From: Chitinophaga pinensis
GTDB taxonomy: Bacteria > Bacteroidota > Bacteroidia > AKYH767-A > OLB10
DNA length: 17,430 bases
Direction of reading: 5' to 3'
Assembly (NCBI GenBank): GCA_945872015.1
Contig: CAMBYJ010000010.1
Location: 1-17,430 of the forward strand
Below the pieces are notes generated by a model that had not been told where the DNA came from, made no database searches, and saw only the letters and a program-made list of their open reading frames with translations. The translations under genes were made by a program, and so were the position numbers. Each line of letters starts with the position of its first letter. Position 1 is the first letter of the stretch. Positions 7,602 through 16,803 of the stretch are shown piece after piece.

Positions 7602-10600
7602 TGTGCAATCATCAACTTTGTTGTATAGCTGAATTGATTTCCTTTCAGATTGATTAAATAAATTCCTGAAATAAAATCATTACAATCAATACTGATTGTT
7701 TGTTCTCCATTTTGCAGCAAGACTTCTTTGCGTAAAACAATTTTTCCAGTAATATCAGTTATAATCAAACTAGCCACAGCATTTAAAGTTGATAGTATTT
7801 TAATATCTGATTTATTATTTGCTGGATTCGGATAAACTGTCATTGCAACTCCATTCGATTTAATTTCATTGACATTAACAGTGACCACCGCAATTGCAGA
7901 AATATTATCACAACCATTGCTATCTGTTACAGCAACGGTATAATTACCTAGCTGTGTAAACATGTAAGATTTTGCATTTGCTCCAGGAATAACACTTCCA
8001 TTTAAATACCATTGATAACCGAGTCCTGTTTGCAATGACACTAGTGAATCTGGATACATCGCAATTGAATTTCCGCTTGATGGCGCAACAACTTCGATGT
8101 ATGAACTATAAGTAATTGAATCAGTTCCATTACCATTGGCAACGACTAATGTTACAGGATAAAATCCAGCATTTGCATAAGTGACTGATGGATTAGCATC
8201 CGAAGAAGAAACTGGCAAACCGCCTGGAAAATACCATTGCTGCGATGATGGTCCACCTGTAGATGTATTGATATAGGTTATACTCTTGCCCTCACAAACT
8301 TGTTTGTCTGAAACTGTAAATAATGCAGTTGGCAACACAATAGATGTAGTTTCCAAAGTGATATTATCAAGGTATAAACAATTGCCGTAATGGCCACGAT
8401 TCTGAAATGCAATTCGCAATTCTCCTTGATTTAAATACGATGATAAATCAATAGAATCAGTTCTCCACTGATTTGAACCTGGAATATAGAATGCAGCAGT
8501 ATCTCCTGATGTTGCTAAATCAGTATATCCTTTAACATAAACTTCCTGATAAGTTGATCCACAATCTGAAGAAACCATAACGGCCAATGTATCATAATAG
8601 TCCACGCTATAACGTGCGTAAGCAACATCAAATTTTAATAATGCACTTTGCAAATCAGAAGTATTAAAACGAGGCGTATAGATTTCATCATATTTACCAC
8701 TCACATCATTACTATAATTGTCAAAATAAATTGAATTTTGACTTTGCCCATAGGCACCAGCGTTACCTGTTAATGTCCATTCAATTCCATCTTCACCATC
8801 ATCATAAAGGCTCCAATCATATGCTAAATTATTTTCAAAGCCTTCTGTTAAAGAAAAAGCATGAACAGCTGAAACATGAATATACCCCTGACGAACTACC
8901 GTATTATTACTTGAATTACCCGACACCAATAAAGACACTAAATAATCGCCAGGTTGCGAGTAGACAACTGTAGGATTATTAGCATTAGATATTGAAGGAT
9001 TACCTCCTTGAAAATACCATTGTAACGTATTTGCGCCTGTACTTAAATTCGTAAATTGTACTTGCTGATTTTCACAGATTATTTGTTTATCAGACATGAA
9101 ATCAGCTATTGGATTTTCATTCTTATTCAAAGGCGACTCCCATACTCCTTTTCCATAATAAGCAACTCTTAATTTCGACAATCCGGTTCCGTCTTGATAA
9201 ATCATCAAATCACGTATCTGAGCAACAGTTGGAAGACCTCCAGAATAATTCAACCAATTATTCATTGATGAATTTCGATAATAGACACCAGCAGCATTAG
9301 CAATATAAATTGCTTCGTCAGTACTGTAATAATCATTTACTACATTAATCATGTTCAACCCTGGATAATTACTCGTATAATTAACCCATGTTTGACCTCT
9401 ATCTTGTGAACGATAAATTCGAGAGTTACATGTAACGTAGATAATATTAGTATCACTTTTTACTACCTCTATTGATGCAGCAACATTAGTAGCATAAGGC
9501 AAGGTGAAAATCGCAATAGTAGGATTCGCGGACTTTGCATCTTCAATGCGATACACTCTTGCATTATCTGTTACTACATAAACCACATCCGACTTTAACG
9601 GATTCACTTTAATTCCTCGAATGGTATGACCTAATGCAGCAACAACGCTCCAGTTTATTGAACCATTGTAAATATTAGATGAAACACATAATGTATCACG
9701 TCCAGCATAAGCGGTATTAGTATCAGAAGGACAAAAAGAAATACGAGTATTACCATCACACTTAACAGGCAAATTAATTGAAACACTACCACCATTTGGA
9801 ACCAGTCTTCTTCGCTGATTTTCGCTCAAATAATAAACATAATTATTTCGCGTATAATCGAAATCACATCGCGCGCCCCAATCGCCACCACGGTTACACT
9901 TCCAGGTGGTTAGCGAATGAAACAACTCGCCATTATCTTGTGTACCGATACTGATTAAATCTTCTCTCGTTTTACTTTGTGCTGCATGATAAATTTCTGT
10001 TGCATTGATTCCATCACTCTTAGGCGACCAGAATGAACCACCATTTGTACTTAGCCAAACACCACCATCGTTAGCATTCCAAAGTTGAGAGTGATTATAT
10101 GGATTCACTAAAATATGATGCATATCGGTATGAAGATTAGCATACCATTGTGTTAGTTGCGTCCAGTTAACACCACCATCAGTCGACTTCCAAACAACAT
10201 GCGAAGCAACATAAACCGTGTTTGGGTCATCAGGATCCGCACAAAAAGTAAAATTATAATTTCCTTGTCCGCCACCATTTGCATCGTAGCCGGTTAAACT
10301 CTGACTCGGATTATTGTAAACAGTGTTAAAAGAATTTCCTCCATCAGTCGATTTAAAAATAGTTCCTTCATCGCAGTTCATAGCAACATAAACAATGTTT
10401 GAATCGGCGGGACTAACGCCAAGGCGTATACCCTGTCCGCCATTTGAACCTGGAGGAGTTAACCCGTTTGTAATTTGATTCCATGTTTCTCCTCTATCTT
10501 CTGATTTAAAAAGTGCATCAAATGTAACAGCATAAAGCGTGTTTGTTCCACTATTTGCTTTCCAACACATATCTGTAAACTGACCTCCTATACGTTTGCA

Positions 10601-11134
10601 TATCCAAGTCTGACCACCATCAGTTGTTTTCCATATTCCGTTATTAGTAGCTGCTATCAACGTGAGATGATCATTAGGGTCCATCAATAATTCAATGGCC
10701 ATTCTGTTTCCAATTGACGAATTAACTAACGTCCATGTTACACCAGCGTTCACCGTTTTATAAACGCCATAGCTGGTTCCATAATAATTTGGATCACCTG
10801 TTCCTAGGTAAATAATACTATCATTTGTATAATCGATACAAACAGAAGCACACTGCGCATTTGGCAATACATCTGTTCCCACAATGCTCCATGATATTCC
10901 GTTATTATTGCTTTTGTACAACCCACCAGAGGCTGAAGTGGAATACATGATTGAAGAATCAGTCGGATGAAATTTTATTTGCGTACAACGTCCAATTCCG
11001 TTTATTTGTCCGCTTATATTAGATGGAAAAAGTACTGGACCGGTGCATGTCCAATTGCCCGCTATTTGAGCATTTGTATATCCAATAGAAATTAAAGATA
11101 GCCAAAGTAAAACAACTTTCAATTTCACACTCAT
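7598..11134 (-). CDS. Sortilin/Asp-box and PKD T9SS-secreted protein
   Basis: This 1178-residue protein is predicted to be secreted by T9SS. I start it at the ATG at 11134, which gives a signal peptide ending TNAQ (residue 23) and follows an AGGAGG site; the frame is open further upstream, but those residues lie inside the preceding gene. Residues about 45-670 are VPS10/sortilin-like beta-propeller repeats with Asp-box motifs: KTTDGGQTW at 169-177, KSEDRGETW at 210-218, KSTDGGNSF at 261-269, KSTDGGVNW at 316-324 and RSQDRGQTW at 575-583. These resemble BNR or xyloglucanase-type propellers, but I cannot identify catalytic acids, so hydrolase activity is not claimed. Residues 674-755 are a PKD domain, 760-930 a MAM-like jelly roll closing with LYLDNITLE, 934-1017 a second PKD domain and 1020-1088 an Ig-like stretch. 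The type A sorting domain is 1095-1178, with YPNP at 1101-1104. It is translationally coupled to the upstream 138-aa gene. Confidence 0.9.
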   Translation of the reverse strand: MSVKLKVVLLWLSLISIGYTNAQIAGNWTCTGPVLFPSNISGQINGIGRCTQIKFHPTDSSIMYSTSASGGLYKSNNNGISWSIVGTDVLPNAQCASVCIDYTNDSIIYLGTGDPNYYGTSYGVYKTVNAGVTWTLVNSSIGNRMAIELLMDPNDHLTLIAATNNGIWKTTDGGQTWICKRIGGQFTDMCWKANSGTNTLYAVTFDALFKSEDRGETWNQITNGLTPPGSNGGQGIRLGVSPADSNIVYVAMNCDEGTIFKSTDGGNSFNTVYNNPSQSLTGYDANGGGQGNYNFTFCADPDDPNTVYVASHVVWKSTDGGVNWTQLTQWYANLHTDMHHILVNPYNHSQLWNANDGGVWLSTNGGSFWSPKSDGINATEIYHAAQSKTREDLISIGTQDNGELFHSLTTWKCNRGGDWGARCDFDYTRNNYVYYLSENQRRRLVPNGGSVSINLPVKCDGNTRISFCPSDTNTAYAGRDTLCVSSNIYNGSINWSVVAALGHTIRGIKVNPLKSDVVYVVTDNARVYRIEDAKSANPTIAIFTLPYATNVAASIEVVKSDTNIIYVTCNSRIYRSQDRGQTWVNYTSNYPGLNMINVVNDYYSTDEAIYIANAAGVYYRNSSMNNWLNYSGGLPTVAQIRDLMIYQDGTGLSKLRVAYYGKGVWESPLNKNENPIADFMSDKQIICENQQVQFTNLSTGANTLQWYFQGGNPSISNANNPTVVYSQPGDYLVSLLVSGNSSNNTVVRQGYIHVSAVHAFSLTEGFENNLAYDWSLYDDGEDGIEWTLTGNAGAYGQSQNSIYFDNYSNDVSGKYDEIYTPRFNTSDLQSALLKFDVAYARYSVDYYDTLAVMVSSDCGSTYQEVYVKGYTDLATSGDTAAFYIPGSNQWRTDSIDLSSYLNQGELRIAFQNRGHYGNCLYLDNITLETTSIVLPTALFTVSDKQVCEGKSITYINTSTGGPSSQQWYFPGGLPVSSSDANPSVTYANAGFYPVTLVVANGNGTDSITYSSYIEVVAPSSGNSIAMYPDSLVSLQTGLGYQWYLNGSVIPGANAKSYMFTQLGNYTVAVTDSNGCDNISAIAVVTVNVNEIKSNGVAMTVYPNPANNKSDIKILSTLNAVASLIITDITGKIVLRKEVLLQNGEQTISIDCNDFISGIYLINLKGNQFSYTTKLMIAH

Positions 11135-11547
11135 GGTCTTGCCTCCTTCCATAAAAGTAATTGCTGATGCGGATATAAAATAGATCCATCGGATTGCACG
11201 AAAGGTAGCACTGTTAATTTCCAATGCTCAAAACGCTTACATTCGTAGCGATACTTTTCATATTTATGTTCTTTATCTAAACCAAAAAAACGTTCGAGCC
11301 AGGTAGATTTTTCTTTCTTCTCCTTTTCTGATGCTCCTTTCATCCCCATCGTTTCTTCTTCTTCCAACGGAATAACTTTCCCTTTCCAAAACGAATCATA
11401 GGCTTTTTGAGTCTCGAAATAATTAGCAGTTGAATCATCCATCATAGCTATCCAATATGGATACTTGGAATAATTTAAGTTTGATGACTGAGCATTTCCA
11501 TGAATAGAAATCAAACAGCCAACAAACAATAAGAATAGAAATCGCAT
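11131..11547 (-). CDS. Small exported protein paired with sortilin-like cargo
   Basis: This 138-residue protein has a signal peptide (residues 1-19, MRFLFLLFVGCLISIHGNA) and no later membrane segment, so it is probably periplasmic or secreted. The mature part is very rich in charged and aromatic residues: a YPYWIAMMDD and NYFETQKAYDSFWKG segment at about 29-55, an acidic then lysine-rich middle (EEEE, then EKEKKEKS) and a C-terminal FEHWKLTVLPFVQSDG segment. From memory, small proteins of this type recur next to sortilin/PKD T9SS proteins in Bacteroidota, but I know no assigned function and no family number. Its TGA overlaps the ATG of the sortilin-like gene (ATGA at 11134-11131), so the two are co-translated, which suggests related jobs. 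It has no sorting domain of its own. A role as an assembly partner of the large protein is speculation. Confidence 0.8.
   Translation of the reverse strand: MRFLFLLFVGCLISIHGNAQSSNLNYSKYPYWIAMMDDSTANYFETQKAYDSFWKGKVIPLEEEETMGMKGASEKEKKEKSTWLERFFGLDKEHKYEKYRYECKRFEHWKLTVLPFVQSDGSILYPHQQLLLWKEARP
11142..11147 (-). promoter_or_regulatory. Strong Shine-Dalgarno site for the sortilin-like gene
   Basis: On the minus strand AGGAGG lies seven bases before the ATG at 11134, inside the last codons of the 138-aa gene. It decides the start of the large gene and goes with the ATGA overlap. It stands out because the other starts in this window (164, 5419, 16804) have only A/T-rich leaders. Confidence 0.7.
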
Positions 11548-11560
11548 TGGGTATTTTTTT

Positions 11561-11568
11561 CAAAAATA
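11561..11568 (-). promoter_or_regulatory. Possible Bacteroidota -7 element for the two-gene unit
   Basis: The minus-strand sequence TATTTTTG matches the Bacteroidota consensus TAnnTTTG exactly and lies 13 bases before the ATG at 11547. The expected TTG about 19 bases further upstream is only approximated by CTG. The leader would be short. The site is placed correctly to transcribe the small exported protein and the sortilin-like gene. Confidence 0.4.
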
Positions 11569-11599
11569 AGATTAATACTGATGTTTCAGTAATAGGTAT

Positions 11600-11635
11600 A
11601 AAAAAGAAAAGTCCTAAAAAAAATTTCAGGACTTT
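11600..11635 (-). terminator. Hairpin terminator after the DUF4197 gene
   Basis: On the minus strand AAAGTCCT (11635-11628) pairs with AGGACTTT (11615-11608) across a 12-base A/T loop, followed by a TTTTCTTTTTT tract. It lies about 20 bases beyond the DUF4197 stop codon and separates that gene from the two-gene unit downstream. Confidence 0.7.
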
Positions 11636-11656
11636 AAAATAGCAATCTAACTAATA

Positions 11657-12382
11657 TTACCCGCCAAAGACCTTTTTCAATAAATCGCTTGTACGCGCAA
11701 TAGGGTCTTTCCTAATTTGCAATTCTTCTTCTGCCACCTTCACAAACAAACCATCAATGGCTTTCTCTGTTGCGTACTGTACTAAATCGGGATTAACCTT
11801 TTCTACAAATGGAATTTTGTTATACTTTGTAATGACCAATTCCCAATTTTTTGTCGCCCCTACTTTATCTAAGGAAGCTTTTATAATTGGCTTGAATGCT
11901 TCGACAAGCATGGCTCTCGATTTTGCTTTCAAGTATTCCGTTCCTGCATTATCTGAACCTTTCACAATATTGATGGCATCAGTAATTGTCATATCCGAAA
12001 TAACCTTTGTGAAAATATCCTTTGCTGATGATCCAGCATCTTCAGCTGCACGGTTAACAGATAAAATTACATCGTCACATTCTTTATTTAATCCAATGCT
12101 TCGTAATTTATCTTCAATCTTTTTGGCATCGGGAGGAAATAGAATTTTAATTTTCGGATTACCAAAGTACCCATCGATTTTAGAAACAGTGGTGGAACCG
12201 TTAACAGCGCCTTTACTCAATGCTTCTTTCAAAGCTTTGCCAGCTTCTTCCTCTGTAAATCCTTTGGGAACCGTTGGAAGTGTAAGTTGTTTTTCTGCTT
12301 TCTTTTTTAAATCGTTGAGGTTTTGTGCTGTAGCAGTTATTGCTAAAAATGCTAACGAGATAGCTAATATTAGTGATTTCAT
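11657..12382 (-). CDS. DUF4197 family exported protein
   Basis: This 241-residue protein has a signal peptide (residues 1-19, ending ITATA before Q) and an otherwise helical, soluble mature part. The sequence fits DUF4197: the opening repeats Lys/Leu-rich helices, then EEAGKALKEALSKG at about 45-58, where a small-residue-rich helix is followed by DGYFGNPKIKILFPP, a middle segment with NRAAEDAG and a DAINIVKG motif, and a C-terminal ATEKAIDGLFVKVAEEE helix before the terminal KVFGG. The length is normal for the family. These proteins are predicted to be periplasmic or outer-membrane-associated, and no function is established to my knowledge. It begins 117 bases after the sigma-factor stop, with a terminator between them, and has its own terminator, so it is probably a single-gene unit. 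A 210-codon open frame on the opposite strand overlaps it and is judged a shadow. Confidence 0.85.
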   Translation of the reverse strand: MKSLILAISLAFLAITATAQNLNDLKKKAEKQLTLPTVPKGFTEEEAGKALKEALSKGAVNGSTTVSKIDGYFGNPKIKILFPPDAKKIEDKLRSIGLNKECDDVILSVNRAAEDAGSSAKDIFTKVISDMTITDAINIVKGSDNAGTEYLKAKSRAMLVEAFKPIIKASLDKVGATKNWELVITKYNKIPFVEKVNPDLVQYATEKAIDGLFVKVAEEELQIRKDPIARTSDLLKKVFGG

Positions 12383-12470
12383 ACTTTGAATTTTATACCT
12401 AACGCAGGTTTTGCAATATTAATGTATTGATGGATAAATATTCTACATTCAAATAGAATATTCAACAAAT

Positions 12471-12492
12471 AAAAAAGGGACTTTCGTCCCTT
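12471..12492 (-). terminator. Rho-independent terminator after the sigma-factor gene
   Basis: On the minus strand AAGGGAC (12492-12486) and GTCCCTT (12481-12475) form a 7-bp stem closed by a GAAA tetraloop, followed by a run of T ending at 12471. The stem begins seven bases after the stop codon at 12500. Confidence 0.88.
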
Positions 12493-12499
12493 GGTAATC

Positions 12500-13363
12500 T
12501 CATAAATAAGATTTTAAATATTTATTACTTCTATTGCTTTTCAGTTTTCGAAGTGCTCCTTCTTTAATCTGGCGCACACGTTCGCGGGTTAATTGAACAT
12601 TTAGACTTATCTCATCTAGCGACATATTATGCGTATGTCCGATTCCGAAAAACATTTTAATAATTTGAACTTCCTTTGCAGATAGAACACTTAAATACCT
12701 ATTGATATCCTCAGCCATTGACTCTTGCATCATATTAGTATCCGTATTGACAGAATCATTTCCATCTAAAATATCGAGCAATGTACTACTATCCTCACTG
12801 CTATCTAATGGTGCATCAATAGAAACCGGCCTTGCTGAAACACGCATTACATCAGTAATATGATTGGTAGAATAATTTAAAACTTCAGCTAGCTCTTCGG
12901 CACTTGGTTCCCTTTGGAAATCTTGTTCTAATTTTGAAAATGATTTACGGACTTTGTTTAATGTTCCAATTTGATTTAGAGGTAAACGAACCAACCTCGA
13001 TTGTTCTGCAATTGACTGTAAAATACTTTGACGAATCCACCAAACAGCATAGGAAATAAATTTAAAGCCTTTGGTTTCATCAAATCGTTGTGCAGCCTTT
13101 ATCAATCCTAAATTGCCTTCATTGATTAAGTCGGGTAAACCCAAACCTTGATTTTGATACTGTTTAGCTACAGAAACGACAAATCGTAAATTAGCTCTCG
13201 TCAAGCGATTAAGTGCATCGGCATCGCCATTTCTTATTTTCTGAGCAAGCTCCACCTCTTCCTGAGGGGTTACCATTTTCTCCTTGCTGATGTCGTGAAG
13301 ATACTTTTCTAAGCTTGCACTCTCCCTGTTGGTGATTGATTGGGTAATTTTTAGTTGTCTCAT
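12500..13363 (-). CDS. rpoD: Primary-type RNA polymerase sigma-70 factor (RpoD/SigA family)
   Basis: This 287-residue protein directs core RNA polymerase to promoters. It begins MRQLKITQSITNRESASL, the typical start of Bacteroidota primary sigma factors, which lack region 1.1. Region 1.2 lies at about 14-45 (SLEKYLHDI). Region 2 at about 50-125 has the ANLRFVVSVAKQYQNQGL core, DLINEGNLGLIKAAQRFD and the -10-reading segment GFKFISYAVWWIRQSI, which is fully conserved. Region 3 is at about 128-205 (RLPLNQIGTLNKV onward). Region 4 at 227-275 ends in LTRERVRQIKEGALRKLK, the -35-reading helix. Region 4 is less standard than the rest: SAKE replaces the usual T-x-R-E, and EISLNVQ replaces the more usual EIG-x-x-F/L. 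It could therefore be a second, primary-like sigma rather than the only housekeeping one; the symbol is by family. The ATG at 13363 is the family start. It is divergent from the TonB-receptor operon across a 239-bp gap in which I could not define promoters. Confidence 0.88.
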   Translation of the reverse strand: MRQLKITQSITNRESASLEKYLHDISKEKMVTPQEEVELAQKIRNGDADALNRLTRANLRFVVSVAKQYQNQGLGLPDLINEGNLGLIKAAQRFDETKGFKFISYAVWWIRQSILQSIAEQSRLVRLPLNQIGTLNKVRKSFSKLEQDFQREPSAEELAEVLNYSTNHITDVMRVSARPVSIDAPLDSSEDSSTLLDILDGNDSVNTDTNMMQESMAEDINRYLSVLSAKEVQIIKMFFGIGHTHNMSLDEISLNVQLTRERVRQIKEGALRKLKSNRSNKYLKSYL

Positions 13364-13602
13364 GGTGTTGTATGTTTTAGGTTAAAAAAATGAAATTCAG
13401 CAGAACTATTACAATGCAACTCGCGAACAATAGTTAGTGTTTTAACAAATTAAAAAGTTGCAACTACTCTATTTGTCGGTTTAGATTAAATAATATTTTA
13501 AAGGTAACGGCCTGATAAATTTAAAACCTCAATTTAAATCACCCCAATAAATGACATATCTCAGCGTTATGGAATTGAGATAATTTGAATACCTTCGTTG
13601 TA

Positions 13603-14262
13603 ATGAAAAAACACACCTTTTACTTACTTTTTCTGATGGCCTTTCCACTCTTAGGAATAGCTCAAAAAAAGGCAGAACAAAAAAATTCACTTATTCAGTT
13701 TTCGGGAGTTGTTGTTAGTAGTGATTCGCTACAGCCAATTCCTTACGCCGCTGTGACAATTCATAAATCAGGCAGAGGAACCATTACCGATTTTTATGGA
13801 TTCTTTTCATTTGTTGCTAAAAAAGGTGACACTATCGACTTTCATTATATCGGATATAAGCCTATTTTATTTATCATTCCTGATACTTTAAAAGAAGATC
13901 GTTATTCACTGATTCAGGTAATGAATCGCGATACCATCTTATTAAAAGAAGCGATTGTTTACCCTTGGCCTTCAAAAGAAGAATTTAAAAGGGCTTTCCT
14001 TGAACTTAAAATTCCGGATGATGATTTAAAAAGAGCAGAAAAGAATTTACAGCTTGCAGAAATCAAAACTATACAGGATGCAGTGGCCTATGATGGTGCA
14101 ATAAATTACCAATATCAATTGCAGCAAAGACAATCTAAGCTATACAGCGCCGGACAATATCCTCAAAATAATTTATTCAACCCTATTGCCTGGGCAGCCT
14201 TCATCAAAGCCTGGAAAGATGGAAGCCTGAAGAAGAAAGAAGAACCAAAGATTGATGATTAA
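13603..14262 (+). CDS. Exported carboxypeptidase-regulatory-like domain protein
   Basis: This 219-residue protein is predicted to be exported. I use the ATG at 13603, giving MKKHTFYLLF and a signal peptide ending GIAQ (residue 21); the frame is open six codons further to a TTG. Residues about 33-117 are a carboxypeptidase-regulatory-like beta sandwich: FSGVVVSSDSLQPIPYAAV, the GTITDFYGFFSF turn, and DTIDFHYIGYKP, as in the N-terminal extension of SusC/FecA-type receptors. The C-terminal half (118-219) begins YPWPSKEEFKRAF, is helical and Gln/Lys-rich, and matches no enzyme I know. The gene overlaps the next one by eight bases, and that one is a TonB-dependent receptor with the same type of domain, so a partner role at the outer membrane or periplasm is inferred. 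Confidence 0.82.
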   Translation: MKKHTFYLLFLMAFPLLGIAQKKAEQKNSLIQFSGVVVSSDSLQPIPYAAVTIHKSGRGTITDFYGFFSFVAKKGDTIDFHYIGYKPILFIIPDTLKEDRYSLIQVMNRDTILLKEAIVYPWPSKEEFKRAFLELKIPDDDLKRAEKNLQLAEIKTIQDAVAYDGAINYQYQLQQRQSKLYSAGQYPQNNLFNPIAWAAFIKAWKDGSLKKKEEPKIDD

Positions 14263-16798
14263 AAGAATGCTTCGCGAATTATCTTTTTTCAAAATATTAT
14301 TTATTAGCTGTATGACATTTGTTTCTTCAAATGTTATGGGGCAAGATGGTGTTATAAAAGGTATTGTTAACGACTCACTGCGCAAACCAATTGAAGCTTG
14401 TAACGTTTCCATTCAAGGAGAATCTAACGGAACAATCACAGATAGCCGAGGCCGTTATGAATTAAAAATCACGCCCTATAAAGAACTAATTATTGTTTAT
14501 AGTTTCTTAGGGTATGCGCCTCAAAAATTTACCATAAAACTAACTCCAGGAGAAACAAAAGAACTTAATGTTCAATTACAATCGACAGTGAAGATGCTCG
14601 GTCCTGTGAATGTATCAGGTGAGAAAAGCAGAGATTTATTAATGACTCCTATTCAACCGAAAACACTGGAGCTTATGCCAAGTGCTAGCGGTAATTTTGA
14701 GGGTACATTAAAAACATTCCCTGGTGTTGTTTCGAACAATGAATTATCATCTACCTACTCTGTTCGTGGTGGTTCGTTTGATGAAAATCTCGTTTATGTG
14801 AATGATGTGGAAATCTACCGTCCTTTCCTTACGCGAAGCGGTCAGCAAGAAGGATTAAGTTTTATCAACTCTGACTTAATTGCGAATATCAATTTTAGTT
14901 CTGGTGGATTTAATGCGACTTATAGCGACAAGCTTTCTTCTGTACTTGATATCGAATACCGCAAGCCAGAAAGCTTTGCAGGCACAGCATACGTAAGTTT
15001 TTTAGGCGCAGGATTTCATCTCGAAGGTATTTCAAAAAACGAAAAGTTTACATGGCTTACAGGCTTCCGTCAGAAGTCGAACCAGTTTTTGCTACAGAAC
15101 TTAGATACGCGCGGTGAATACCGACCAACATTCACCGATTTGCAATCTTTATTCAGCTATCAATTTACAGAGCGTACTTCACTTTCATTCCTAGGTAATT
15201 TATCCATCAACGATTATCGTGTTATTCCAACATCACGTGAAACTGAATTCGGAAATATTAATGAGGCCTTGAAGTTTACTGTTTATTTTGGAGGTCAAGA
15301 GCAAAACGCCTACTCTACTTCTCAAAGTGCAATAACATTGAATCATCGCGTGAATGATAATTTGAATTTAAAGTTTATTGGAGCAGGATTTATCACGAAG
15401 GAAAAAGAGAACTTTGATATTCTTGGCGAATACTTCATTGATGAATTAGATAAAGACCTTGGATCTTCAAATTTTGGAAACGTAGCTTCTAATAGAGGTA
15501 TAGGTGCCTTTTTAGATCATGCGAGAAATGAATTACAAGCGAGTGTTACAAGCTTTGAGCATAAAGGAACTTATGTACAATCGAAATATAATTTTAAGTG
15601 GGGAGTAAAAGCACAACACGAAGAAATTGTTGACAATCTTGATGAATGGCAATACCGTGACTCTGCCGATTTCTCAATTGTTCATCCACCTGATAATCCA
15701 GGCGACTCCGTTGATTTTACACAGCAGATTGTATTGAACAATGTTGTAAAAAATAAAATCAATTTAAACTCTAATCGCTTTAGCAGCTTTTTTAATAGCA
15801 CATGGCAATTAGATAGCTCTATAACCTTGCTGGCTGGGGTGCGTGCTACTTATTGGGATTTCAGCAATGAATTAAATATTAGTCCGCGTGCCTCTGTAGA
15901 ATATCGTCCAAGAGGAAATAAATTTTTAAAGTTACGAGCTGCAACTGGTGTTTACTATCAACCTCCTTTTTACAGAGAACTACGAGGACTAGATGGTAAA
16001 ATAAATACAGATGTTAAAGCACAACGCTCTATCCATTTTATTGTAGGTGGAGACTACCAGTTTTTATCATGGGGAAGAGAATTCAAGTTGACTGCCGAAG
16101 CTTATTACAAAAAAATGAGCAACTTGAATCCGTATAAATTGGAGAATACACGATTACGTTATCTGGCTAAAAACAATGCTGACGGATACGCGACAGGGTT
16201 AGACTTGAGGGTGAATGGAGAATTTGTTAGTGGAATTGAAAGCTGGGCATCTTTATCATTTTTAAAAACTGCCGAAGACTTAAATGATGATGGATACTTC
16301 AATTATTATAATTCAGAAGGCGATTTAATTATACCAGGATATACTTTCAATAACACACCAGTTGATAGTCAGTTTGTAACACCAGGCAATATACCACGTC
16401 CTACGGATCAGCGTGTAACATTTAGTTTGTTTTTTCAAGACTACCTACCTAAATCACCAAGTGTTCGTATGCACATGACGTTAGTATTCGGAACAGGATT
16501 ACCATTTGGTCCTCCAGGAAACGATCGTTATAAAGATATTTTAAGAGCACCGACCTATCGAAGAGTAGACATTGGGTTTTCGAAAATTCTTATTGATGAA
16601 GACAAACCAAATACAAGTCGCTTAAAGGTGATCAGTAAATTAAAATCACTATCCTTAAGTTTAGAAGTATTCAACTTGTTGCAAGTAAGTAATACCATTT
16701 CTTATACATGGATTACCGATGTTACAGGTCGTCAATACGGAATTCCGAATTACTTAACATCTCGATTACTAAACTTAAGGCTTCAAGCTAAATTTTAA
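14255..16798 (+). CDS. TonB-dependent outer-membrane receptor
   Basis: This 847-residue outer-membrane beta barrel imports an unknown substrate using TonB/ExbBD energy. I start at the ATG at 14255; a TTG one codon earlier is less likely, and MLRELSFFK at 14267 is possible. The signal peptide is residues 1-30, ending MGQ. Residues about 33-110 are a carboxypeptidase-regulatory-like domain ([28 protein letters not shown]). Residues about 130-238 are the plug, with [20 protein letters not shown] leading into [18 protein letters not shown] at 171-188 and [20 protein letters not shown]. The remainder, to the terminal LRLQAKF with a C-terminal Phe, is the barrel. No SusD-like gene follows, so a SusCD glycan system is unlikely. 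The start overlaps the stop of the upstream gene by eight bases, and a SUI1-type gene begins five bases after its stop: this is one operon. The substrate cannot be deduced from the sequence. Confidence 0.93.
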   Translation: MIKRMLRELSFFKILFISCMTFVSSNVMGQDGVIKGIVNDSLRKPIEACNVSIQGESNGTITDSRGRYELKITPYKELIIVYSFLGYAPQKFTIKLTPGETKELNVQLQSTVKMLGPVNVSGEKSRDLLMTPIQPKTLELMPSASGNFEGTLKTFPGVVSNNELSSTYSVRGGSFDENLVYVNDVEIYRPFLTRSGQQEGLSFINSDLIANINFSSGGFNATYSDKLSSVLDIEYRKPESFAGTAYVSFLGAGFHLEGISKNEKFTWLTGFRQKSNQFLLQNLDTRGEYRPTFTDLQSLFSYQFTERTSLSFLGNLSINDYRVIPTSRETEFGNINEALKFTVYFGGQEQNAYSTSQSAITLNHRVNDNLNLKFIGAGFITKEKENFDILGEYFIDELDKDLGSSNFGNVASNRGIGAFLDHARNELQASVTSFEHKGTYVQSKYNFKWGVKAQHEEIVDNLDEWQYRDSADFSIVHPPDNPGDSVDFTQQIVLNNVVKNKINLNSNRFSSFFNSTWQLDSSITLLAGVRATYWDFSNELNISPRASVEYRPRGNKFLKLRAATGVYYQPPFYRELRGLDGKINTDVKAQRSIHFIVGGDYQFLSWGREFKLTAEAYYKKMSNLNPYKLENTRLRYLAKNNADGYATGLDLRVNGEFVSGIESWASLSFLKTAEDLNDDGYFNYYNSEGDLIIPGYTFNNTPVDSQFVTPGNIPRPTDQRVTFSLFFQDYLPKSPSVRMHMTLVFGTGLPFGPPGNDRYKDILRAPTYRRVDIGFSKILIDEDKPNTSRLKVISKLKSLSLSLEVFNLLQVSNTISYTWITDVTGRQYGIPNYLTSRLLNLRLQAKF

Positions 16799-16803
16799 AT
16801 TGT

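Noticed and set aside
8731..9300. Two short plus-strand frames (8731-8973 and 9109-9300) inside the sortilin-like gene
   Set aside because: Both are antisense shadows of PKD, MAM-like and propeller coding sequence and are His/Leu/Ser-rich without domains.
11135..11224. Upstream extension of the sortilin-like gene inside the 138-aa gene
   Set aside because: It would remove the signal peptide from the N-terminus and ignore the AGGAGG site and ATG at 11134.
11757..12389. 210-codon plus-strand open frame antisense to the DUF4197 gene
   Set aside because: The minus-strand gene has a signal peptide, a family match and a terminator; the antisense frame has none of these.
13581..13597. TAATTTG and TACCTTCG before the receptor operon as possible -7 elements
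   Set aside because: Each misses the TAnnTTTG consensus, neither has a TTG at the right distance, and both are almost at the start codon.
14173..14412. 79-codon minus-strand open frame over the junction of the two receptor-operon genes
   Set aside because: It overlaps two well-supported genes and shows no domain or start signal.
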